Below are positions 1-5,507 of a stretch of 33,914 bases of DNA, in pieces. How positions within the stretch are numbered: the stretch's first letter is position 1; each line of letters starts with the position of its first letter. The position numbers and the translations under genes were made by a program. Source of the stretch: a virus. A model generated the notes under the pieces. The model saw only the letters and a list, made by a program, of their open reading frames with translations, was not told where the DNA came from and did not search any database. The stretch spans positions 1 through 33,914 of the IMG/VR virus record IMGVR_UViG_3300035701_000157, one strand, 5' to 3'.

Positions 1-1
1 T

Positions 2-133
2 ATTGATGGTCAGACGGGCATTGCGATGGCGGCTCAATTAAAGAAGTCGATAAAGCGAGCCGAGAAGATTTCGGTATATTCTGAGGCTGTCATGCTTGGG
101 AGCAGGATGGAGGACATGGGTTTAGGGGGTTAG
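2..133 (+). CDS. C-terminal fragment of an unidentified protein
   Basis: An open frame runs from the window edge to TAG at 131-133, giving the last 43 residues of a protein whose start lies outside. The fragment is basic and probably helical, with a Lys/Arg-rich patch (QLKKSIKRAEK) and a Gly-rich end (MEDMGLGG). Its codons favour G in third position (acg, gcg, ggg, tcg), like groEL downstream and unlike the later genes. I do not recognise the family. It is probably part of the same left-hand gene block as groEL, separated from it by the 238-nt leader. Confidence 0.55.
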   Translation: MDGQTGIAMAAQLKKSIKRAEKISVYSEAVMLGSRMEDMGLGG

Positions 134-152
134 ATTGGTATTATTTTTCAAT

Positions 153-185
153 ATCGACATTATTTATGTTACTTTTTATGTCGAT
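153..185. repeat. Inverted repeat ATCGACAT / ATGTCGAT
   Basis: ATCGACAT at 153-160 is mirrored by ATGTCGAT at 178-185 around a 17-nt AT-rich spacer. The half-site ATGTCGA recurs at 219-225. The stem is short and not followed by a T-run, so it fits a regulator-binding site better than an intrinsic terminator. It lies 20 nt after the stop of the upstream gene and about 155 nt before the groEL promoter box. Its role is inferred only from this position and symmetry. Confidence 0.4.
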
Positions 186-273
186 TCTAAAGATATAACT
201 AATTAATAATCAATAGAAATGTCGAAAATGTCAATTTCAAATTCAAAAGCTAGTGAGAAAATAATAAGAAAGG

Positions 274-294
274 GAGAGAGAGAGAGAGAGAGAG
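274..294. repeat. (GA)10 dinucleotide tract upstream of groEL
   Basis: A perfect GA run of ten units plus one G, inside a longer purine stretch (about 261-300). It lies 46 nt upstream of the TATCTTTG box of groEL. Such tracts are rare in compact phage genomes. It could be a slippage-prone promoter spacer, a remnant of expansion, or an assembly feature. Confidence 0.85.
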
Positions 295-340
295 TAGGGA
301 AATTTCAATTTTGACATATCGTCATTATAGTTTTTTATAT

Positions 341-348
341 TATCTTTG
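341..348 (+). promoter_or_regulatory. Bacteroidota-type -7 box for groEL
   Basis: TATCTTTG matches the Bacteroidota -7 consensus TAnnTTTG and ends 23 nt before the groEL ATG. No TTG lies at the ideal 19-21 nt upstream; the nearest is TTGACA at 311-316, with a longer gap. The leader that follows is A-rich and ends in AATCAAATG, resembling the leaders at 6867 and 15312. Confidence 0.55.
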
Positions 349-371
349 TTGGCATAATTAAATCTAATCAA

Positions 372-1985
372 ATGGACTTCAAGACGGACACGAGTTATTT
401 ACCCAAGGACTTACATTTTGGGGATATAGGCAGAAAAAAGTTAATTAATGGTGTATTAAAGATGTCACGTGCTGTAAAGAGCACGTTAGGACCATCGGGC
501 AATACGGTATTGATTGAGTCGCCTCATCACACGCATGGCATTACTGTTACGAAGGATGGTGTTACTGTTGCGAAGTCTGTTGACTTACTTGATCCGGTGG
601 AGAACCTTGCGGTTAAGATGATGAAGGAGGCTGCGGATCGGACGGCTACTGCTGCGGGTGATGGGACTACTACGGCTATTGTTTTAACGGAGGCGTTGGT
701 TCTTGCTGCGGGTGAGCACATCAAAGATGGTCATAATCGCACGGAGGTATTGCGTCATATGGTGGACATATCGGGCAAGGTGGTGGACAAGTTGCGCAAG
801 AAGGCGAAGAAGGTAACGGGGGGTATGTTGGTTGACGTAGCGAGTTTATCGGCGAACAATGACAGGGAGACGGGTCGTATCATTGCCGAGGTCTACAAGG
901 ATGTGGGCAAGAATGGTATTGTTACTGTTGAGAAGAGTCAGAACGCTGAGACGTATGCTGAGACGACGATGGGATTAAAGTTTGACAGGGGTTATATGAG
1001 CTCTATGTTCATCAACGATGTGAAGAAGGATGAGTGTGTCTTTGAGGACACGATGGTATTGGTAGCTGACATGGAGATAGCGAATGTTTTACAGTTGGAG
1101 AATGTATTGAAGCCAATCATCAGTGAGGGTAAGAAGTTATTGATTATCTCTCCTTGCAATGCGAATGTTATTAACACGTTAGCGGCGAATGTTGTGAAGG
1201 GTAATTTAAAGATATGTATTGTATCTCCGCCGAACTTTGGGTACAAGCAACATGAGATCATGCAAGATATTGCTATCAGTGTTGGGGCGACTTATTTCAG
1301 TGAGAAGACGGGTGATGACTTGAGTCATATCAACTATGGCGATCTTGGTCACGCTGCAAAGGTGATCGTAAGCAAAGACAAGACTGTTATTATTAAGTCT
1401 GACTTGAAGTTAGACCAATCGGCTATTGACGAGCGGGTGGCGCAATTGTGGGACGCTCATTCTCAGTCGAAGCGGAAGAACGACAAGGACTTTTTGTTGG
1501 AGCGTATTGCGTCTCTGACGGGTGGCATTGGGGTAATCTTTGTTGGTGGCAATACTGACTTGGAGCAGAAGGAGTTATTTGATAGAGTTGATGATGCGGT
1601 ATGTGCTGTGAGGTCGGCTCTTGAGGAGGGCATCCTTCCCGGGGCGGGCAAGGCGTTGGCTGAGATTAGTGCGGAGTTATTGCTTGACGTGTCGGGCAAT
1701 GGGGAGCTTCATGCTGCAACGCAGATCATCAAGGAGGCACTTGTAGTTCCGATGGTTCAGATATTACTCAATGCCGGCTTAAGTGTTTCTGACATCTATG
1801 ATGGTCAAATTGAGAACGGTTATGGTTATAATGTAAAGACAGGGGAGCATGGGGACTTGATAAAGATGGGTGTCATTGACCCATTGAAAGTAACGAGGTA
1901 TGCTTTACAAAACGCTGTGAGTGTTGCTGTAACGATATTGTCAACCAACTGCATAGTTACAATGGCAAGAACGTATGGGCAATAA
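372..1985 (+). CDS. groEL: Phage GroEL-like chaperonin (60 kDa, Cpn60)
   Basis: Chaperonin subunit expected to form an ATP-driven folding ring. The 537 residues cover the equatorial, intermediate and apical domains at near full length. Visible signatures are TLGPSGNTV (38-46), TKDGVTVAK (60-68), AAGDGTTTA (95-103), FDRGY in the apical domain, RVDDA around 404-409 and EEGILPGAG. The nucleotide and hydrolysis aspartates of E. coli GroEL (D52, D87, D398) correspond to D62, D97 and D408. The N terminus carries about ten extra residues, and the C terminus ends at ARTYGQ with no GGM tail. The start follows a -7 box and an AATCAAATG leader. groES lies 118 nt downstream, so the pair is probably one operon. 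Sequence is far from bacterial housekeeping GroEL (for example PNFGYKQHE where E. coli has GFGDRRKA), consistent with a viral lineage. Likely role: folding of phage virion proteins. Confidence 0.95.
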   Translation: MDFKTDTSYLPKDLHFGDIGRKKLINGVLKMSRAVKSTLGPSGNTVLIESPHHTHGITVTKDGVTVAKSVDLLDPVENLAVKMMKEAADRTATAAGDGTTTAIVLTEALVLAAGEHIKDGHNRTEVLRHMVDISGKVVDKLRKKAKKVTGGMLVDVASLSANNDRETGRIIAEVYKDVGKNGIVTVEKSQNAETYAETTMGLKFDRGYMSSMFINDVKKDECVFEDTMVLVADMEIANVLQLENVLKPIISEGKKLLIISPCNANVINTLAANVVKGNLKICIVSPPNFGYKQHEIMQDIAISVGATYFSEKTGDDLSHINYGDLGHAAKVIVSKDKTVIIKSDLKLDQSAIDERVAQLWDAHSQSKRKNDKDFLLERIASLTGGIGVIFVGGNTDLEQKELFDRVDDAVCAVRSALEEGILPGAGKALAEISAELLLDVSGNGELHAATQIIKEALVVPMVQILLNAGLSVSDIYDGQIENGYGYNVKTGEHGDLIKMGVIDPLKVTRYALQNAVSVAVTILSTNCIVTMARTYGQ

Positions 1986-2046
1986 TAAAATATTAGAGCA
2001 AATTTTAGACGCATATCCTGACGAGGAGACTTATGACGGACCATAA
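1975..2046 (+). CDS. Possible 23-residue micro-ORF overlapping groEL end
   Basis: ATG at 1975 lies inside the last codons of groEL in another frame; the frame reads MGNNKILEQILDAYPDEETY and ends in DGP before TAA at 2044-2046. It is acidic and could form one helix. It overlaps groEL by 11 nt and the next micro-ORF by 14 nt, so ribosomes ending groEL could re-initiate here. No homology is recognised. It may be a chance frame. Confidence 0.3.
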   Translation: MGNNKILEQILDAYPDEETYDGP

Positions 2047-2107
2047 GAGTTCTTCTACTACAGGGGAGAAAACACCAATATTCATAAACGACAATTTCAA
2101 CCAATGA
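2033..2107 (+). CDS. Possible 24-residue micro-ORF coupled to groES start
   Basis: ATG at 2033 is preceded by a purine-rich GAGGAGA stretch, a passable ribosome binding site. The frame encodes 24 polar residues (starts MTDHKSSSTTGEK) and its TGA at 2105-2107 overlaps the groES ATG at 2104 as ATGA, the classic arrangement for translational coupling. It may be a translated peptide, a coupling device, or coincidence. Function unknown. Confidence 0.35.
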   Translation: MTDHKSSSTTGEKTPIFINDNFNQ

Positions 2108-2376
2108 AACCAATGTCATTAAAGCCCATAGGCAAATATATTGCGATTAAAAATATCGAAGAGGAGATTAAGACTGAATCCGGCTTGATACTATCGGGAG
2201 AAGACACCAATCAGCTACGATACAAGAAAGGGTTGGTCATTGCTCCGGGCACGGACGTGGCTGCAATTCAAAAGGATGACATTATCTATTATGATAAGGG
2301 TCATAGTTATACGATGATAATCAATGACGAGCAGATTACTATTATTCGGGAGTCTGATGTCGTGATTGTCGTATAG
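2104..2376 (+). CDS. groES: Phage GroES-like co-chaperonin (10 kDa, Cpn10)
   Basis: Lid of the chaperonin chamber, partner of the GroEL encoded just upstream. The 90 residues match Cpn10 length: KPIGKYIAIK opening strand (7-16), mobile loop with SGLILSG (26-32; LIL in place of the usual IVL contact tripeptide), GLVIAPGTD (43-51), the KDDIIYY strand (58-64) and the closing IRESDVVIV. A second ATG at 2113 could also serve as start; 2104 is preferred because it forms an ATGA overlap with the preceding micro-ORF. The 3' end overlaps the convergent winged-helix gene by 35 nt, so the two transcripts collide tail to tail. Identification as Cpn10 is firm; pairing with the phage GroEL is inferred from adjacency. 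Confidence 0.93.
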   Translation: MKPMSLKPIGKYIAIKNIEEEIKTESGLILSGEDTNQLRYKKGLVIAPGTDVAAIQKDDIIYYDKGHSYTMIINDEQITIIRESDVVIVV

Positions 2377-2785
2377 CGGCATTCATTTCCGTAATCATAT
2401 TACGATAAATCTTATCGGTATAGCATACATTTTTTAAAAACATAGGGTTATAAGATAAGCTAACGGGGATTTCTTCTCCATTTAGTTTTTTATATATATC
2501 TGTGACCAACCGTATTGCTTTATCCGAAAGCTGATATACACCTCTTCGGTTCCCTGTACGTCTACGGAATATTACGATCCAACCTTCACTACGCAATCGT
2601 TCAAATCGGTTTACATCCCATGAAAGGAGTTCATTGAATTGAGAAAATTTGTCTTTACTAAAGTAAGGTTCGGAGTAAAGAAATAGTATCATATCTAGGT
2701 CAGCTTGATTGAGACCATACTTAGCTTTATAGAAATACCGTATTACTCGCCAAAATTTAAGGTAGTCATTTGCTTTTGATTTCAT
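2342..2785 (-). CDS. Winged-helix DNA-binding protein, candidate switch regulator
   Basis: A 147-residue protein and the only confident minus-strand gene. Helices around LNQADLDMILFLYSEPYFSK (25-44) and FSQFNELLSWDVNRFERLR (47-65) are followed by a wing-like GWIVIFRRRTGNRRGVYQLS (67-86), the pattern of MarR/PadR-type winged-helix proteins; the Arg-rich wing fits DNA contact. A C-terminal helix (AIRLVTDIYKKLNGEE) could dimerise. I recall similar small proteins in flavobacterial and crAss-like phages, usually without assigned function. It is convergent with groES (35-nt overlap) and its promoter faces the promoter of the late-gene array. Likely a regulator of that promoter pair or of the early/late change; targets are unknown. 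Confidence 0.75.
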   Translation of the reverse strand: MKSKANDYLKFWRVIRYFYKAKYGLNQADLDMILFLYSEPYFSKDKFSQFNELLSWDVNRFERLRSEGWIVIFRRRTGNRRGVYQLSDKAIRLVTDIYKKLNGEEIPVSLSYNPMFLKNVCYTDKIYRNMITEMNAAIRQSRHQTPE

Positions 2786-2807
2786 TTAATTAAATTTATT
2801 ATCTTTG
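2776..2807 (+). promoter_or_regulatory. Rightward promoter for the small-protein/late block
   Basis: TTG at 2776-2778, a 21-nt spacer and TATCTTTG at 2800-2807 fit the Bacteroidota promoter model (TTG at -33, TAnnTTTG at -7). Initiation is expected near 2813, leaving a leader of about 14 nt before the ATG at 2827. The -33 element lies inside the 5' coding end of the winged-helix gene. This is the best-formed promoter in the window. Confidence 0.65.
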
Positions 2808-2810
2808 ACA

Positions 2811-2839
2811 CAAAGTTAATGGAATTATGAAACACGCAA
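2811..2839 (-). promoter_or_regulatory. Leftward promoter for the winged-helix regulator
   Basis: Read on the minus strand, TTG (2839-2837), an 18-nt spacer and TAACTTTG (2818-2811) resemble a Bacteroidota promoter. Initiation near 2805 would leave about 20 nt before the regulator ATG at 2785. Its -7 box and that of the rightward promoter form a palindrome, CTTTG-ACA-CAAAG (2803-2815), so polymerase cannot occupy both at once. Confidence 0.5.
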
Positions 2840-3000
2840 AAGCAAAGCATAAAAAAACAGCTACGTCAAAGTCGGCTGCTAAAAAGTTTCCAACTAAGGC
2901 TGCAGCTCCTGTTCAAGCTATGCCTGAGCAAGGTGGGATGCCACAAGGACGACCTGATCTTCCCTTGGCGAATACGCCTGAACCACAAATGATGATGTAA
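2827..3000 (+). CDS. Small basic Lys/Ala/Pro-rich protein (57 aa)
   Basis: First gene of the rightward block, starting 20 nt after the -7 box. The N-terminal half is strongly basic (MKHAKAKHKKTATSKSAAKK) and the C-terminal half is Pro/Gly/Met-rich, ending PQMMM, so it is probably disordered. The composition resembles small nucleic-acid-binding or virion-packaged peptides, but no family is recognised. The next gene begins 1 nt after its stop. Being first in a stack of eight similar small genes, it probably shares their expression and perhaps their role. Confidence 0.6.
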   Translation: MKHAKAKHKKTATSKSAAKKFPTKAAAPVQAMPEQGGMPQGRPDLPLANTPEPQMMM

Positions 3001-3001
3001 T

Positions 3002-3262
3002 ATGGCAACTGACGCAAAGCCTGCTGCCGCAAAAAAGGAGGAAGAGGTAAAGCCTTTGACACTTACACAGAAGATAGCTGCTATCAATACTGCAAAGTTT
3101 ACTTCAGATAAGGAGGCAGCAACAACTAATGAGAACAGTAAGTTAAAGCTACAGATTGCTGCTGCTAAAGCTAAGAGAGGACCGAGCATGTCGAGTAGGA
3201 TTACGGGGCTAGGGAAGTTAGCACCAAATTTGGGACAACAATTTACTAAAGCAACAGATTAA
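3002..3262 (+). CDS. Small Ala/Lys-rich protein (86 aa)
   Basis: Starts 1 nt after the stop of the preceding gene. An Ala/Glu/Lys-rich N terminus (AKPAAAKKEEEVKPLTLTQK) leads into a likely amphipathic helix rich in Ala and Lys, then a Gly/Ser/Arg tail (RGPSMSSRITGLGKLAPN). No domain recognised. The KLKLQIAAAKAKRG stretch could be helical and basic enough to bind nucleic acid or the capsid interior. The antisense frame over the same bases is ignored because codon use and gene spacing favour the + frame. Confidence 0.6.
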   Translation: MATDAKPAAAKKEEEVKPLTLTQKIAAINTAKFTSDKEAATTNENSKLKLQIAAAKAKRGPSMSSRITGLGKLAPNLGQQFTKATD

Positions 3263-3284
3263 TAATTAATTAAAAAAAAACAAA

Positions 3285-3416
3285 ATGGCAAAGGGAAAAT
3301 CAACAAACAATTTACCAATGGCTTCAAAATTGAAGGGTCCTGCTCCGGCTAACAAGCCTGCGATCAAGGGAGCAATTAAAGGTGCTGTTAAATCATCTAT
3401 GAAAAAAAAATATTAA
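3285..3416 (+). CDS. Tiny basic protein (43 aa), paralogue of the next gene
   Basis: Encodes MAKGKSTNNLPMASKLKGPA followed by a Lys/Ala-rich tail ending KKKY. The motif NLP-x-S-(K/R)-x-x-x-PA at its N terminus recurs in the next gene (NLPASSRMQMPA), indicating tandem duplication. Net charge is strongly positive. The start follows an A-rich leader (TTAAAAAAAAACAAAATG), the usual initiation context here. Function unknown; a DNA-condensing or capsid-internal peptide is possible. Confidence 0.6.
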   Translation: MAKGKSTNNLPMASKLKGPAPANKPAIKGAIKGAVKSSMKKKY

Positions 3417-3417
3417 G

Positions 3418-3630
3418 ATGGCAAAGTCAAATGACACTCCGAATTTACCTGCTTCTTCAAGAATGCAGATGCCCGCTACAGGTGGTTCTTTAAGCAAAGA
3501 AATCTCTGAGTACGGTGGTATGAAAAATGGCAAGGCTACTGCTTCAATCAAGCAAGGTGGTATTGCATCTAAGATTACAAGTACAGCAAAGGGCAAGTCA
3601 GGGATGAAGGGTTCAAATCCTTATTGTTAA
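3418..3630 (+). CDS. Small basic protein (70 aa), paralogue of the preceding gene
   Basis: Begins 1 nt after the preceding stop. The N terminus MAKSNDTPNLPASSRMQMPA parallels that of the 43-residue neighbour; the rest is Gly/Ser/Lys-rich and probably disordered (GGMKNGKATASIKQGGIASK), ending NPYC. The extra 27 residues relative to its paralogue carry most of the Gly/Ser repeats. No domain recognised. Likely co-expressed with the other small proteins of the array. Confidence 0.6.
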   Translation: MAKSNDTPNLPASSRMQMPATGGSLSKEISEYGGMKNGKATASIKQGGIASKITSTAKGKSGMKGSNPYC

Positions 3631-3649
3631 TTCATAAAAAAAATTAGAA

Positions 3650-3823
3650 ATGGCTAAGAAACAATCAGATGATACTACTCCTGAATCAGGATTAGTAGAT
3701 CAAGTTATAACTGAGACTACTACTGTAGGCGTAGAAGAAGTTACTTCACCGATATTAAACGAGGCTCCTGCGGAGAGGGTGGATCCGGGGCATACAAGTA
3801 GAGACTTCTTTTCACAGGCATAA
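3650..3823 (+). CDS. Small acidic protein (57 aa)
   Basis: The one clearly acidic member of the array: MAKKQSDDTTPESGLVDQVI, then Thr/Val/Glu-rich sequence, ending HTSRDFFSQA. It begins after an A-rich leader and stops 2 nt before the next gene. The MAK start matches its basic neighbours, but the body does not. The C-terminal RDFFSQA could be a short docking motif. Function unknown; it could balance or bind the neighbouring basic proteins. Confidence 0.6.
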   Translation: MAKKQSDDTTPESGLVDQVITETTTVGVEEVTSPILNEAPAERVDPGHTSRDFFSQA

Positions 3824-3825
3824 CA

Positions 3826-4116
3826 ATGGCTGACAAGTCAAAGATGAAATGCAACCATCCTGTTCCTTCGGATAGACCGGGGAAGAAGATGATGGTCAAG
3901 GCTTGTGCTAATGGAGAAGAGAAACTTCTTCACTTTGGGGCTAAGGGCTATGGCAACAACTATTCTGCTGCTGCTCGCAAGAGTTTTCGTGCGAGGCATG
4001 GGTGTGATGGGGCGACAGACAAGCTAACTCCTCGCCATTGGGCGTGTAGTTACCTATGGAAAGGACCGGGCGGTCCAACCACAAGTAATCCAAGTAATCG
4101 TAAAGGTAAATACTAA
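3826..4116 (+). CDS. Conserved small phage protein with SFRARHGC and WAC motifs (96 aa)
   Basis: A compact 96-residue protein with signatures I associate with a widespread, uncharacterised phage family: KLLHFGAKGYGNNYS (33-47), then RKSFRARHGCDGATDKLTPR (51-70) and HWACSYLW (71-78). Cys60, His58, His71 and Cys74 are spaced to bind a metal or form a disulfide; Cys9 and Cys27 may add ligands. In related phages this domain sits near head-assembly genes, sometimes fused to larger proteins. The tail (PSNRKGKY) is basic. It is the only gene of the array with an evident folded core. Role unknown. Confidence 0.7.
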   Translation: MADKSKMKCNHPVPSDRPGKKMMVKACANGEEKLLHFGAKGYGNNYSAAARKSFRARHGCDGATDKLTPRHWACSYLWKGPGGPTTSNPSNRKGKY

Positions 4117-4131
4117 AACTAAAAAGTAATC

Positions 4132-4329
4132 ATGAATAGAGACTATCCATTAGCACCTACATTCTTTGGAGACGAAGAAAAAAAGGTAAAAAGACTTGAA
4201 AAAAGAGAGACTAAACTTGTAGACAAAGGCAATAAAGCTGTAGATGAGGGTAGAGACAAAAAGGCTGACAGATTATTAGGAAGAGCAGCAAGAGTTCAAG
4301 ATCGTTTGATTAGAATGTCAGAAAAATAA
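4132..4329 (+). CDS. Small highly charged helical protein (65 aa)
   Basis: After MNRDYPLAPTFFGDEEKKVK the sequence is almost entirely charged and likely one long helix or helical hairpin (RLEKRETKLVDKGNKAVDEG, then KKADRLLGRAARVQDRLIRM). Lys and Arg outnumber acidic residues. No family recognised. The next gene starts 2 nt after its stop. Coiled-coil self-association or binding to nucleic acid are both compatible with the sequence. Confidence 0.6.
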   Translation: MNRDYPLAPTFFGDEEKKVKRLEKRETKLVDKGNKAVDEGRDKKADRLLGRAARVQDRLIRMSEK

Positions 4330-4331
4330 TA

Positions 4332-4601
4332 ATGAAAAGTATTGACTTCGTAGGTAAGGGAGAGCTGATTAATAGACTTACTTCTCAAGTAGGAGACAAG
4401 AAAAAGGCAATATCTATCTTACAAAAACGAGGTCATCTGATGTCAGACGGTAAAACCTTTACTGCTGAGGGAGACAAGCGTAATTCTATGACTGCTGCTG
4501 AGAGGGCAATAGACAGGACTACTAAAAGGCTAAAGAGATCTCCTAAGGATTTAGAGTTTGACAGGTTTGCTAATGCCACAAAAAGAGTATATAAAATTTA
4601 A
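4332..4601 (+). CDS. Small basic protein (89 aa), unknown
   Basis: Encodes 89 residues with a likely folded N-terminal half (IDFVGKGELINRLTSQVGDK, then KKAISILQKRGHLMSDGKTF) and a basic helical C-terminal half (AERAIDRTTKRLKRSPKDLE). The ILQKRGHL-x-DGKTFT stretch looks like a helix-turn-strand element, but is not specific enough to name a fold. It closes the first run of small genes; a possible weak promoter box follows. Confidence 0.6.
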   Translation: MKSIDFVGKGELINRLTSQVGDKKKAISILQKRGHLMSDGKTFTAEGDKRNSMTAAERAIDRTTKRLKRSPKDLEFDRFANATKRVYKI

Positions 4602-4609
4602 TATCTTTA
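4602..4609 (+). promoter_or_regulatory. Possible weak -7 box before the holin-like gene
   Basis: TATCTTTA matches TAnnTTTG at all but the last base and ends 19 nt before the ATG at 4629, the spacing seen at other boxes. No TTG lies at the proper distance upstream. Called only because of position. Confidence 0.3.
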
Positions 4610-4628
4610 CATTCTAAAAATAAAAATA

Positions 4629-4805
4629 ATGGAAAATTCAAAACCGTGGTATCTATCAAAAACAATTTGGGGAGTTATCATTACAGGAGTAGGATTAATT
4701 TTAAAAAATACAGTTATTCCTGATGTTTCATCTGATATAATTCAGATAATCGGGTTAATAATGGCGTTGATAGGACGTGTTAAAGCAAAAAATCTTATAG
4801 CATAA
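4629..4805 (+). CDS. Small holin-like membrane protein (58 aa)
   Basis: Reads MENSKPWYLSKTIWGVIITG at the start, then a second hydrophobic stretch, closing with ALIGRVKAKNLIA. Two membrane segments are likely (about 12-27 and 35-50), joined by a short loop with PDVSSD, and a basic C-terminal tail. The KPWYLSKT-x-WG opening and the GR-x-KAK ending are typical of very small phage proteins annotated as holins. It lies about 1.1 kb upstream of the endolysin and is one of three candidate lysis membrane proteins here. Length is at the low end for a holin, so a holin accessory or a membrane-exclusion protein remains possible. Confidence 0.6.
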   Translation: MENSKPWYLSKTIWGVIITGVGLILKNTVIPDVSSDIIQIIGLIMALIGRVKAKNLIA

Positions 4806-4806
4806 A

Positions 4807-5013
4807 ATGGCAATAATCCATCGTGATAAATGGAAGAGCAAAGGTCTTGGAGATACAATCGAAAAGATTACAACTGTTACAGGGATTAAGAAGGTAGCAG
4901 AAGCAATTAGTAGGGCAACAGGAGATAACTGTGGTTGCGAGGAAAGAAAGCAACGACTGAATAATCCTGACTTGCTAGTCAACAAAGTATTTTATAATAA
5001 TAATAATAAATAA
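4807..5013 (+). CDS. Small protein with GLGDTIEK motif and CxC pair (68 aa)
   Basis: Contains SKGLGDTIEKITTVTGIKKV followed by ATGDNCGCEERKQRLNNPD. The combination of GLGDTIEK-x-T-x-x-TGIKK and DCGC/NCGC-x-x-R is familiar from small proteins of Bacteroidota phages, none with known function. Cys46 and Cys48 form a CxC pair that could bind a metal or be redox-active. It starts 1 nt after the holin-like gene, so co-expression is likely, but no link to lysis is shown by its sequence. Confidence 0.6.
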   Translation: MAIIHRDKWKSKGLGDTIEKITTVTGIKKVAEAISRATGDNCGCEERKQRLNNPDLLVNKVFYNNNNK

Positions 5014-5018
5014 AAATT

Positions 5019-5507
5019 ATGTCAGTATTTAAGTCACAATTTTCAAGAGCAGTAGCGGCATACCTATCAGATAATGCCGTTATCCCAAACCCTGCTCTTT
5101 TGGTTAGTAGAGGTGTTAATACGGATAAAGATCCTTTTTTATTAGTAGATGAGACTGTTGATTTTTATCTTCTAGGCATATATCCTGGAGATGTTGTTTA
5201 TAGTGAAGTGTATGAAATTTCTGCAACTGTTTTGGAGATTTTAAATAGCACTACACTTCTTTTAAATGCTGATATATTTCCTACTACAGAGTTGCCTTAT
5301 TTTATTTATGGGATGTCTTCTCAGGCGGGCATGGGACAAACCGGATGTTATCTATATGTTGGTATAGCGGGAGATCTTGATGTCATTACAATTGGAGGAG
5401 ATCGAGTAGTATTTCTTGGAGCTATAGCAGGAACAATTCTTCCTGTTCAAGTTAAGCAACTTATGAACGAAAATACTAACGCAGCAAAAATAATCGCACT
5501 TTTTTAA
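5019..5507 (+). CDS. Small beta-rich virion protein sharing a module with a ring protein
   Basis: A 162-residue, strand-rich protein. Residues 39-97 (PFLLVDETVDFYLLGIYPGD, then VVYSEVYEISATVLEIL, ending DIFP...YFIYG) align by eye with residues 133-194 of the ring-type protein encoded at 18777-19763 (PFVLEDFAVDFIVAGVKVGD, DIFQ...YTIYD). The C-terminal part (DLDVITIGGDRVVFLGAIAG, LPVQVKQLM) resembles the trimeric spike or decoration ends of phage structural proteins that close with a PVQV strand. It probably sits on the virion as a decoration or spike, though it lies next to lysis genes. It overlaps the next gene by one base (TAATG). Confidence 0.6.
   Translation: MSVFKSQFSRAVAAYLSDNAVIPNPALLVSRGVNTDKDPFLLVDETVDFYLLGIYPGDVVYSEVYEISATVLEILNSTTLLLNADIFPTTELPYFIYGMSSQAGMGQTGCYLYVGIAGDLDVITIGGDRVVFLGAIAGTILPVQVKQLMNENTNAAKIIALF

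Noticed and set aside
153-185. Intrinsic terminator of the upstream gene
   Set aside because: The stem is only 8 bp, AT-rich, with a 17-nt loop and no T-run, so it was listed as an inverted repeat of unknown function.
2866-3189. Minus-strand frame of 107 codons across the small-gene array
   Set aside because: The + strand genes here are tightly spaced with proper leaders and a promoter. The antisense product has low-complexity Ala/Leu/Ser sequence mirroring Lys/Ala codons.
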